Source: JABWBJ01 sp036507855 (GTDB lineage Bacteria; Gemmatimonadota; Gemmatimonadetes; Gemmatimonadales; Gemmatimonadaceae). Taken from it: a stretch of 31,108 nucleotides of DNA. Made by a program: the position numbers and the translations under genes. The notes beneath the pieces are model-generated. The model did no database searches. It was given only the letters and a program-made list of their open reading frames with translations, and was not told the DNA's origin. Where the stretch lies: the NCBI GenBank assembly GCA_036507855.1, contig DATCIJ010000175.1:1-31108 (forward strand), given 5' to 3'. Positions 25,054 through 31,108 of this stretch are shown in pieces (position 1 is the first letter of the stretch; each line of letters opens with the position of its first letter).

Positions 25054-25109
25054 AACCCTCAACCCTCTACCTGTCACACCTCATCATCTACCCTCCACCC
25101 TCCACCCTC
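25054..25109. repeat. CACCCTC-type heptad array at the M1 peptidase 3' end
   Basis: Eight in-phase heptads start at 25054: AACCCTC twice, TACCTGT, CACACCT, CATCATC, TACCCTC and CACCCTC twice. The last unit supplies two bases of the M1 stop codon (25108-25110). The stretch 24909-25053 upstream holds no gene that I can see. Confidence 0.88.
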
Positions 25110-27120
25110 AACGCGGCCAGACGTTGTCGGCCGGATCCTTGTCGGGGAATCGCCCGAACGGATCGAGCGTGATCTTGCGGATCGCGCGGCCGCCGAAGTC
25201 CAGCGTTGCCGCGAACGTGCGGCTCCCGCCGAACCAGACGTTGACCGGCCAGGTGACGATCGCGGTGGCATCACCGTCGGCCTTAGCGTTAGGCATCATC
25301 CGGATCGGCGCGCCGGTCGGCTCGAACTCCACCTTCAGCAGCACCGGTGAGGGCATCTGGCCGTCCTGCCTGACGGTCACGGTCGTCTTCGACCCACTGG
25401 TAGTCACCGACTGGATCCGGCCGTCCACCCGCTCGGTCGTGAATAGCCAATAGTACCAGAACCAGCCAAGGTCCTGCTTGAAGTGGTTGCTCATGAAGAA
25501 CATGTAGTCCCACGGCGACGGATGCTTGAACGCCCACTCGTGCGTGTAGGCGCTGTGGGCGTGCTGGACCGCGCTGTCGCCTACGATGCCACCGAGCATG
25601 GAAAGCATGAGCGGTGTCTTGGAGTACGTCTGGAAGCCGTACATCGGGCCGGCCCAGTTGGCGTTCCACATCATCGTGGCTTCCCACTCGTCTCCGCTGA
25701 CGCGGCCGTAACTCTGGCCCAGCTTGTCCAGCACCGGCTTTTGACCCGCGGCGTCCGCGCCAGACAGAATGTTCATGTACTGGTTGAAGCCCTCGTCCAT
25801 CCAGCCGTACCAGGTCTCGTTGTTGCCGACCATCATCGGCCACCACTGGTGTCCTGCCTCGTGATCCGCAGCGCCCCGGTTGGAATTGATCACCATCGGG
25901 TACTCCATCCCGGCGCTGGGACCATCCTGCAGCGTGAGCTGCGGGAATGGGTACGGCGCCCACAGCTTCGAGTAGAACTCCAGCGCGTGCCGGGTGATCT
26001 GCCCCGCGTCCCGGAAGAGGTTCGCGCGTCCCGGGAGGTAGACCATGTGGATGGGCACCGGACCCTTGGTCGGAATCGTTGCGCGGGTCGCGGTCCACAC
26101 AAACTTCTTCGCGGTTGCCCAGGCGAAATCATTGACCTGCTCGGCGACGAAGTGCCAGGTGAGCCAGTCGCCGGCCGCGGTCGCGACGCCCGGTCCGACT
26201 TCACTCTCCCCGACTATTGTCGTGATCGAATCGGATCCGAGCACTTTCGAGAGCCGTTCACGAGCCGTGGCCGTGAGCACGTCATTGGGGTTCTGCAGCA
26301 CACCCGTGCCGCTCACGATCCAGCCGCTGGGCACGGTGATGCTCACGTCGAAGCGGCCGAAATTGTTGTAGAACTCGGCGGGGCCGAGGTAGATGTTGGT
26401 GTCCCATCCACGAAGGTCATCGTACTTCGCGACGCGCGGGAACCACTGCGTGGGCTGGAAAAGCGTATCGGCCCAGCGCTGCGTCATGCGATGGCCCGAG
26501 CCGTTAGGCCCGCCCGGAAGCTTGGTCCGCCACTCGATTTCCAGGTTTGCAACCGCTTTCGAGGCGATCGGGGAGGCCAGGAAGATCCGACCGTTCGTCA
26601 GATGGAGGTCTGCGGCGCGCAGCGTTGCCGGCGCGCTGCCGCCTCGGCCGCCGCGACCCTGCGGTGGTGGTGGCGCGTTGAGATCAACCACCTCGCCATT
26701 CACGGCGAGCTTCGTGATCACCATGCCTTCGGTGGTCTCTGCCGGAACCGAAAACCCCTGCGGCACCGTGGGCCGATAGATGTTGTGATCGAGACGGAGC
26801 CGGATCTCGGTCAGCGGTTCGGGACTCTCGTTATGCAGGGCGATCGTCTCGCGGCCGGTGATGGTCTGCGTGCCCGGATCGAGGCGTGCCTGGATGGTGT
26901 AGTCGGTGCGGAGTTGCCAGTAATTGCGGCCGGGCCGGCCGGTGGAGTCGCGCGTCGCGTTCTCGTAGGCACGACGGATCGCGTTCGTGATCGGGATGTC
27001 GCGACGGATGGCGCGCTCGGGCGGCTGAGGTGCCGTGGTGCCTCGAGCGGCGCCCTGGGCGGTGGCGAGCGAGGGAAGCACGGCGATGAGGATCAGCGGG
27101 GTACGGAGCGACGGTCGCAT
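25108..27120 (-). CDS. Secreted M1-family (gluzincin) aminopeptidase
   Basis: 670 aa. I chose the ATG at 27120 because it begins a good signal peptide (MRPSLRTPLILIAVLPSLATAQ); an ATG at 27234 in frame adds 38 residues before it. Residues ~60-270 resemble the M1 N-terminal saddle domain. The zinc site is HEAGH (H420, E421, H424) followed 18 residues later by E443 in WMDEGFNQY, exactly M1 HExxH-x18-E spacing. SAGMEYP replaces the usual GAMEN exopeptidase motif. A Pro/Gly-rich loop (PPPPQGRGGRGG) interrupts the N-terminal domain. Probably a periplasmic or outer-membrane aminopeptidase that finishes peptide breakdown begun by the other secreted proteases here (inference). No Shine-Dalgarno is visible. 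Confidence 0.9.
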   Translation of the reverse strand: MRPSLRTPLILIAVLPSLATAQGAARGTTAPQPPERAIRRDIPITNAIRRAYENATRDSTGRPGRNYWQLRTDYTIQARLDPGTQTITGRETIALHNESPEPLTEIRLRLDHNIYRPTVPQGFSVPAETTEGMVITKLAVNGEVVDLNAPPPPQGRGGRGGSAPATLRAADLHLTNGRIFLASPIASKAVANLEIEWRTKLPGGPNGSGHRMTQRWADTLFQPTQWFPRVAKYDDLRGWDTNIYLGPAEFYNNFGRFDVSITVPSGWIVSGTGVLQNPNDVLTATARERLSKVLGSDSITTIVGESEVGPGVATAAGDWLTWHFVAEQVNDFAWATAKKFVWTATRATIPTKGPVPIHMVYLPGRANLFRDAGQITRHALEFYSKLWAPYPFPQLTLQDGPSAGMEYPMVINSNRGAADHEAGHQWWPMMVGNNETWYGWMDEGFNQYMNILSGADAAGQKPVLDKLGQSYGRVSGDEWEATMMWNANWAGPMYGFQTYSKTPLMLSMLGGIVGDSAVQHAHSAYTHEWAFKHPSPWDYMFFMSNHFKQDLGWFWYYWLFTTERVDGRIQSVTTSGSKTTVTVRQDGQMPSPVLLKVEFEPTGAPIRMMPNAKADGDATAIVTWPVNVWFGGSRTFAATLDFGGRAIRKITLDPFGRFPDKDPADNVWPR

Positions 27121-27233
27121 GATTGGTCGGTCGGGGCGGGGACGCGCGATACCTGCGAAGCTGGACAGTTCGAGGATAGCCATGGTTGAAAGTCGGCGCG
27201 AGAGGGCAGCATGAAGACCCGGCAGAGAGGCCA

Positions 27234-27239
27234 TATTCT
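27234..27239 (+). promoter_or_regulatory. Possible -10 element for a leaderless transcript
   Basis: TATTCT ends 5 bp before the ATG at 27245, and no Shine-Dalgarno precedes that ATG. This spacing would place transcription start at or next to the start codon. No good -35 was found, so the call is weak. Confidence 0.35.
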
Positions 27240-27244
27240 ACCGA

Positions 27245-27835
27245 ATGACTGAGACCGAAATCGCTGGCCTCATTGAATTCCTGCGCGACGCCGAACGCCT
27301 GAAGACCGTCACGCGCAGCGGCTTCACCTCCGATGGCAACCCGGAAAGCGTCGCCGAGCACACGTGGCGTGTCGCACTCATGGCCACCCTGCTCGCTCCG
27401 CAATTCCCTGACGTCGATGCGGCTCGCCTGGTCCGGATGTGCCTGGTCCACGACCTCGGCGAAGCGATCGGGGGCGACATTCCCGCCCCCGAGCAGGCTC
27501 GGCGCCGAGCCGAGGGCGTAAACGAGGGCAAGTCGGCCGCTGAGCGACGCGATCTGATCACCCTCCTCGGCCCACTCCCTCAGGCGCTTCGCGATGACAT
27601 CACGAGCCTCTGGGACGAATACGAGGTGGCCCAATCAGCCGAAGCAAAGCTGGCCAAGGCGATCGACAAGCTCGAGACGATCCTCCAGCATACGCAGGGG
27701 AGGAATCCTCCCGCCTTCGATTACCGCTTCAACCTTGGCTATGGACGCGAACACACGTCGGGTCCGCCACTGATCGCCGCCATTCGCGCGATCCTGGACC
27801 GGGCGACAGAAGATCGCGCCCTGGAGGAGCACTGA
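27245..27835 (+). CDS. HD-domain phosphohydrolase (YfbR/HDDC2-like 5'-deoxynucleotidase)
   Basis: 196 aa, the usual size for this family. Metal-site residues are in order: H39 in ESVAEHTWRVA, H69-D70 in MCLVHDLGEAIGGDIP, and D141 in LAKAIDKLE. The SVAEHTW ... VHDLGE signature is that of the HD_3 group (Pfam PF13023), cytoplasmic enzymes that dephosphorylate deoxynucleoside monophosphates. It starts a three-gene + strand set with DUF488 and GyrI-like genes, spaced 4 and 24 bp. The first ATG is used; a possible leaderless promoter lies just upstream. Confidence 0.9.
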   Translation: MTETEIAGLIEFLRDAERLKTVTRSGFTSDGNPESVAEHTWRVALMATLLAPQFPDVDAARLVRMCLVHDLGEAIGGDIPAPEQARRRAEGVNEGKSAAERRDLITLLGPLPQALRDDITSLWDEYEVAQSAEAKLAKAIDKLETILQHTQGRNPPAFDYRFNLGYGREHTSGPPLIAAIRAILDRATEDRALEEH

Positions 27836-27839
27836 TCTC

Positions 27840-28226
27840 GTGGCCATTCGAGTCGTCCGTCTCGGATCGGAACGGTTCCCCGAGGAAGGTCTGCGTATCG
27901 GGACCGTCCGGCGCCCGCCCCGCGGTGTACCGAAGAAGGATTTCGCGACCCGCAACTTCTACGACGTCTGGCTCCCGATACTCTCGCCAACACCGGCAAC
28001 GGTGAAACAGGGACTCGGCGCGAAGACGGACCGCGAGTGGGCGACGTTCATCCGGAGATTTCGCACGGAGATGGCGGCGCCCGATCCCAGCGCGACGCTC
28101 AACCTGCTCGCCGCCATGTCGCATGATGCAAACTTCTCGATCGGTTGTTACTGCGACGACGAAACCCGTTGTCACCGATCCGTGCTTCGCGAGTTGCTCC
28201 GCGAGCGCGGCGCCACCATGAAGTAG
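27840..28226 (+). CDS. DUF488 family protein
   Basis: 128 aa from a GTG start, 4 bp after the HD gene stop, so probably co-transcribed. The family signature is the C-terminal CYCDDETRCHRSVLRELL, containing the conserved Cys/His cluster of DUF488 proteins (YeaO-like). The N-terminal part (VVRLGSERFPEEGLRIGTVRRPPRGV) also matches the family. The biochemical function of DUF488 is not settled; the Cys and His residues suggest metal or nucleic-acid binding. Length is normal. Confidence 0.85.
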   Translation: MAIRVVRLGSERFPEEGLRIGTVRRPPRGVPKKDFATRNFYDVWLPILSPTPATVKQGLGAKTDREWATFIRRFRTEMAAPDPSATLNLLAAMSHDANFSIGCYCDDETRCHRSVLRELLRERGATMK

Positions 28227-28229
28227 TCC

Positions 28230-28248
28230 GTTTGGAGGCGGTCCAAAC
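28230..28248 (+). promoter_or_regulatory. Hairpin enclosing the GyrI-like gene's ribosome site
   Basis: GTTTGGA (28230-28236) and TCCAAAC (28242-28248) are perfect inverted repeats around GGCGG. The only Shine-Dalgarno-like sequence (GGAGG, 28234-28238) lies inside the hairpin, which ends 2 bases before the ATG. It could limit translation of the third gene relative to the first two. Confidence 0.5.
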
Positions 28249-28250
28249 CG

Positions 28251-28916
28251 ATGAAAGTCCTTCCGAGCCCCAGGTCGATCCGCAACACCAAACAGTGGGA
28301 CGAATTCCAGAAGGCGCTGTCCACGGGCGTCAAGCGACAGGTCGAGGAGATTCGCATCCCCTCAGTTCAGGTGATCGCAGTATCGGGCAATGAACCGCCG
28401 GCGTCGAAACAGTACCAGAACGCCATCGCCGTTCTTTACGGCATTGCCTACGGCCTCAAGATGGGTCTGAAATTCGGGAAGCTGCCGCGACCGAAGGGGT
28501 ACTTCGACTTCCGCGTTGGAGCGCTCGAGTCCCTGTGGTGGTCAACGGAGAGCCTGCTCGACATCAGCAATCCGAAGACCCTGCGCTGGCAGGCGTATCT
28601 CATGTCCCCCGCGTTTGTGAACAGGAAGCTGGTTGACCAGGCGCGGTCAGCGGCGCAGGCGAAGCATCCAGCCATTCCTTACGACTCCGCCACGCTGACG
28701 ACCGTCAATGAAGGGCGCTCGGTGCAGGTTCTCCACGTCGGTCCCTGGGACAAGGAGGAACCGACCATTGCGCAGCTCCACGAGTACATCGCGGCGCACG
28801 GGCTCACCGTGAACGGCAAGCACCACGAGATCTACATCAGCGACCCACGACGGGTGAAACCGGAAAAGCTGAAGACGGTCATCCGGTTGCCGGTAAAGAG
28901 CGCAACAAAATCATGA
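28251..28916 (+). CDS. GyrI-like small-molecule-binding domain protein
   Basis: 221 aa. The layout (PSVQVIAVSGNEPP, KYQNAIAVLYGIAYGLKMGLKF, then KLRWQAYLMSP-type strands, and EGRSVQVLHVGPWDKEEPTIAQLHEYIAAHGL) is that of stand-alone GyrI-like/SOUL-type proteins (Pfam PF06445 group), with the typical VGPYxxE-type loop appearing as VGPWDKEEPT. There is no helix-turn-helix, so it is a ligand-binding or hydrolase relative rather than an AraC-type activator. It is third in a short operon. The ligand is unknown; some members detoxify small electrophiles. Confidence 0.85.
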   Translation: MKVLPSPRSIRNTKQWDEFQKALSTGVKRQVEEIRIPSVQVIAVSGNEPPASKQYQNAIAVLYGIAYGLKMGLKFGKLPRPKGYFDFRVGALESLWWSTESLLDISNPKTLRWQAYLMSPAFVNRKLVDQARSAAQAKHPAIPYDSATLTTVNEGRSVQVLHVGPWDKEEPTIAQLHEYIAAHGLTVNGKHHEIYISDPRRVKPEKLKTVIRLPVKSATKS

Positions 28917-28928
28917 GGGTTGCGACCG

Positions 28929-28987
28929 GGCGCTGCCAACGTTAGGCATGTTGGCGCCTTCCGGCTCAACGGCGTGCCGGTTTGAGC
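28929..28987 (+). terminator. Tandem hairpins after the GyrI-like gene
   Basis: GCCAAC (28935-28940) pairs with GTTGGC (28950-28955), extended by GGC/GCC; the loop contains GTTAGGC. A second hairpin pairs GCTCAA (28964-28969) with TTGAGC (28982-28987). Together they could terminate the operon; a T-run is lacking. Confidence 0.5.
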
Positions 28988-29112
28988 GACCAGACGATGG
29001 GCGACGCCACGAACGGGATGTGCCCGAAGAACTGGATCCACCACCGGTACGTGATCGATGGTGGCTGCTTCGTGCCCAGCGGAATGACGACGAGAGAGCT
29101 GCTTCGCGCCAT
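28966..29112 (-). CDS. Possible small membrane protein downstream of the peroxiredoxin gene
   Basis: A 48-residue ORF from ATG 29112 with a hydrophobic, Trp-rich C-terminal segment (YRWWIQFFGHIPFVASPIVW, then SLKPARR) that looks like one transmembrane helix with a positive tail. It lies in the same direction as, and 75 bp after, the peroxiredoxin gene. There is no ribosome site and I do not recognise a family. An overlapping + strand ORF (28982-29170) looks less protein-like. Either may be chance. Confidence 0.3.
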   Translation of the reverse strand: MARSSSLVVIPLGTKQPPSITYRWWIQFFGHIPFVASPIVWSLKPARR

Positions 29113-29187
29113 CGCTGTGCGGCGCGAGGCCGAACGCCGCTGGAAGGCAACTCGACCTCGCACGCGGTAATCCTCGCGACGGCGCCC

Positions 29188-29565
29188 TCAGGCGCGCGGC
29201 TGCGGCACGATCCGGATGTACGGCTTCGGCGACTTCCAACCGTCCGGGTACGTCTTCTTCGCATCATCGTCCGACACCGAGCCCGCGATAATGACCTCCT
29301 CACCCTGCTTCCAGTTCACGGGCGTCGAGACCTTGTGCTTCGCGGTAAGCTGCAGCGAATCGATCACGCGGATTACTTCATCGAAGTTGCGACCCGTGGT
29401 CATGGGATAGACCAGGACAAGCTTGATCTTCTTGTCCGGTCCAATCACGAAGACGTTGCGAACCGTCTGGTTGTCGGCCGCGGTGCGCACCAGCGGATCA
29501 CCCGACACCGCCGCGGGAAGCATCCCGTACAAATCGGGCGCGGTGTCGCCTAGCGCAAGCGTCAT
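29188..29565 (-). CDS. 1-Cys peroxiredoxin (Prx6/AhpC-TSA type) with internal deletion of the catalytic core
   Basis: 125 aa from ATG 29565 (GAAAGAG upstream); family members are about 210-220 aa. The start MTLALGDTAPD is the family N-terminus, but the next residues LYGMLPAA ... NQTVRNVFVIGPDKKIKL belong to the middle of the family. The C-terminus is complete (YPMTTGRNFDEVIRVIDSLQ, TPVNWKQGEEVIIAGSVSDD, ending RIVPQPRA). About 90-100 residues are missing, including the PVCTT-type peroxidatic Cys loop; the remaining protein has no Cys at all, so peroxidase activity is not possible. The frame is kept across the junction near residue 11. It is either a real deletion or an assembly collapse. The gene is divergent from the sialidase-like gene. 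Confidence 0.85.
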   Translation of the reverse strand: MTLALGDTAPDLYGMLPAAVSGDPLVRTAADNQTVRNVFVIGPDKKIKLVLVYPMTTGRNFDEVIRVIDSLQLTAKHKVSTPVNWKQGEEVIIAGSVSDDDAKKTYPDGWKSPKPYIRIVPQPRA

Positions 29566-29631
29566 GACAGCTCTTTCGCCGGGGATACCTTTCGTTGTCC
29601 TCGATTCGGTCACGACAAACCAAGACATGCA

Positions 29632-30669
29632 ATGCGCCAACGGTTCCCGTCCGTTCTGCCCGCGATGCTCATCCTGTCACTGCGGGGCCAGCAGGCCGTG
29701 CCGGGACTGGTGAAATCGGAGTACATCTACTCGCCGGGACCGGTGCCAAGCGTCCACGCGTCAACGATTTCCGAGACGAAGGATGGACTCATTGCCGCCT
29801 GGTTTGGCGGGACGAACGAGGGGAATCGCGACGTCGTCATCTGGGCCTCACGATTCACCGGCAGGGCGTGGAGCGCTCCGGTGGAAATCGCGAATGGCGT
29901 CCAGCCTGATGGAACCCGCTATGGGTGCTGGAATCCGGTGCTCTTTGCAGTGTCTGACACCTTGCTGACGCTGTACTACAAGGTTGGCCCCGAACCGCAA
30001 CTGTGGTGGGGAATGGTGAAATCGTCGCGTGATGGTGGTCGGACGTGGTCAGCCGCGACGCGTCTGCCGGAGGGCGTACTGGGTCCGATCAAGAACAAGC
30101 CGGTGCGCCTTGCCAATGGCACGATCATCAGTGGCAGCAGCACCGAATCACACGAATCGAACAGCGAGTGGCGTGTTCATTTCGAACTGAGTGAAGACAA
30201 CGGCCGCACCTGGCGCGTCGTGCGACCCGCCGCGGCCGACGTCGAAGTCGACGCGATCCAGCCGTCTATTCTCATGCATTCACGCACCAGACTTCAGGCG
30301 ATCGGCCGCACGCGGCAGGGGCGTGTGTTCGAAACGTGGTCGGAAGACGCGGGGCGCACGTGGGGTCCCGTCACGCTCAGCCGCGCCCTGCGCAATCCCA
30401 ACGCGGGCACCGACGCCATCACGCTGCGCGACGGCCGGCACCTCCTGGTGCATAACGACACGGAGCGAGGACGCACTCCGCTCAACGTGTCGATCTCGCC
30501 GGACGGGAAGTTGTGGCAGACCTACCTGCTGGAGATCGACCGCGGCGAGTACTCGTATCCGGCCGTGATTCAATCGCGCGACGGGCTCGTCCATATCACG
30601 TACACCTGGCGCCGCGAGAAGATCAAGCACGTCGTCATCGATCCCGCTGCGGTCGGGTCGCCGCGCTGA
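29632..30669 (+). CDS. Sialidase-like (BNR-repeat) secreted glycosidase or binding protein
   Basis: 345 aa. The N-terminus has a short signal-like hydrophobic stretch (residues ~8-22). Sialidase-fold features: WFGGTNEGNRDVVIWAS near residues 58-74, Asp-box-like SRDGGRTWS, SEDNGRTWR and SEDAGRTWG, and a final SYPAVIQSRDGLVHITYTW. This matches the BNR_2 sialidase-like group (Pfam PF13088) common in environmental bacteria; many of these are not proven sialidases. The stop codon (TGA, 30667-30669) directly abuts the ATG of the helicase gene, suggesting co-transcription of functionally unrelated genes. Confidence 0.85.
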   Translation: MRQRFPSVLPAMLILSLRGQQAVPGLVKSEYIYSPGPVPSVHASTISETKDGLIAAWFGGTNEGNRDVVIWASRFTGRAWSAPVEIANGVQPDGTRYGCWNPVLFAVSDTLLTLYYKVGPEPQLWWGMVKSSRDGGRTWSAATRLPEGVLGPIKNKPVRLANGTIISGSSTESHESNSEWRVHFELSEDNGRTWRVVRPAAADVEVDAIQPSILMHSRTRLQAIGRTRQGRVFETWSEDAGRTWGPVTLSRALRNPNAGTDAITLRDGRHLLVHNDTERGRTPLNVSISPDGKLWQTYLLEIDRGEYSYPAVIQSRDGLVHITYTWRREKIKHVVIDPAAVGSPR

Positions 30670-31108
30670 ATGGCCGCGTTCACGCCAACACCGTCGCAGC
30701 GCGCGGCGATCGAGGCGTCACTCGGTCCCGCGCTCGTACTCGCGGGACCGGGCGCGGGGAAAACGTTCTGCCTTATCGAGCGGATCCGATTTCTCATCGA
30801 ACGCGTCGGGATGGACCCGTCGCGAATCTGCGCCTTCACGTTCACCAACAAGGCCGCTGAGGAAATTGGATCGCGACTGGATGACCTCGGCGCGTCCGCG
30901 CACCTGGTGAAGCGTGGTACCATCCACGCCTTCTGCGCCGAACTGCTTCGGCAGCATGGTCATCACGAAGGACTCGAACGCGGGTTCGGCATCGCCGACG
31001 AGAACTATCAGCGAGCGGTGCTCGCGCGTCTCGGCCAACCCGCTCGGTTTCACACGAGCATTCTGGGCGCGTTCACGCTCCATCGCCTCAAGGACGAGGA
31101 GCTGAGCG
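30670..31108 (+). CDS. UvrD/PcrA-type superfamily 1 DNA helicase, N-terminal part (3' end outside window)
   Basis: The frame is open to the window edge (146 codons). Motifs: Q-motif region TPSQRAAIEA, Walker A AGPGAGKT (residues ~26-33), motif Ia FTFTNKAAEEI, motif Ib-like GTIHAFCAELLR. These define the UvrD/Rep/PcrA helicases, ATP-driven 3'-5' DNA translocases used in repair. ATG 30670 directly follows the upstream TGA. Domains 2A and beyond are not visible. Confidence 0.9.
   Translation, partial: MAAFTPTPSQRAAIEASLGPALVLAGPGAGKTFCLIERIRFLIERVGMDPSRICAFTFTNKAAEEIGSRLDDLGASAHLVKRGTIHAFCAELLRQHGHHEGLERGFGIADENYQRAVLARLGQPARFHTSILGAFTLHRLKDEELS

Noticed and set aside
308..25109. Heptad arrays as CRISPR or minisatellite coding repeats
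   Set aside because: Units are 7 bp with no spacers and no cas genes; the translated versions are not conserved protein.
25483..27189. 568-codon + strand ORF opposite the M1 peptidase
   Set aside because: Shadow frame of a gene with complete M1 zinc-site spacing.
725..28947. CGTTAGGC copies as integron attC core sites (GTTAGGC fits GTTRRRY)
   Set aside because: No copy has an inverted RYYYAAC partner at attC spacing (about 60-140 bp), most lie inside long genes, and no integrase gene is present.
28982..29170. 62-codon + strand ORF after the GyrI-like gene
   Set aside because: It has no ribosome site or recognisable features, and begins inside a terminator-like hairpin.
1..31108. tRNA, rRNA, riboswitch, prophage or insertion sequence
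   Set aside because: No cloverleaf, conserved RNA core, transposase or integrase was recognised by eye; small RNAs cannot be excluded without a covariance-model search.

Overview
The window looks like chromosomal DNA of a high-GC (about 65% by eye), free-living, didermic soil-type bacterium. The best fit is Gemmatimonadota, with Acidobacteriota as the main alternative. This is inferred from the gene mix: an ADOP/MacB-like orphan permease, a PD40-propeller amidohydrolase, a metzincin-like secreted protease with an HExxHxxGxxHN motif, M1 and M50 peptidases, CHAT and FG-GAP proteins, and an N-ATPase-type F1 gene. No rRNA, tRNA, CRISPR, integrase or transposase was seen.

Layout. (1) 1-1431: the 3' end of an alkaline phosphatase, overlapped by a PHP-fold phosphoesterase. 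(2) 1658-10312, all on +: an ECF-type sigma factor, a zinc-finger anti-sigma factor and a TPR-CHAT lipoprotein in a coupled operon, followed by two tandem near-identical secreted paralogues and a seven-repeat RCC1-like surface protein. (3) 10437-12149 (-): a secreted TPR/FG-GAP propeller protein, divergent from a FtsX-type permease (12387-14798, +). (4) 14842-21876: the amidohydrolase (-), a rhomboid protease (-) and a secreted zinc protease (+). (5) 21940-24500 (-): an M50/CBS protease translationally coupled to a chimeric ATP-synthase ORF, with a broken lipoprotein gene upstream. (6) 25108-27120 (-): an M1 aminopeptidase, divergent from a three-gene set of HD phosphohydrolase, DUF488 and GyrI-like proteins. 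(7) 28917-31108: a truncated 1-Cys peroxiredoxin (-), a sialidase-like protein (+) and the start of a UvrD-type helicase.

Four things stand out. First, almost every low-complexity tract in the gene gaps has the same period of exactly 7 bp although the unit sequences differ (GGGCAGC, GCTTACT, CAAGTAG, GTCTCCT, CTTTGCG, GAGTCAC, CACCCTC). This makes a family of heptanucleotide arrays at gene edges, often as inverted pairs. Second, the 23121-24500 ORF is an in-frame fusion of the beta N-terminal two-thirds, an alpha fragment and the gamma C-terminal helix of an N-ATPase-like F1 sector. Third, the peroxiredoxin at 29188-29565 has lost its catalytic core in frame, so the region carries several deletion scars; an assembly error must be excluded. 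Fourth, the sigma/anti-sigma/CHAT lipoprotein operon places a caspase-like protease with an intact His/Cys pair outside the cytoplasm, beside duplicated secreted proteins of unknown function.

Several secreted-protein genes start right at a heptad array and lack a Shine-Dalgarno sequence. The longest-ORF starts therefore include translated repeat, and I shortened them where I could.
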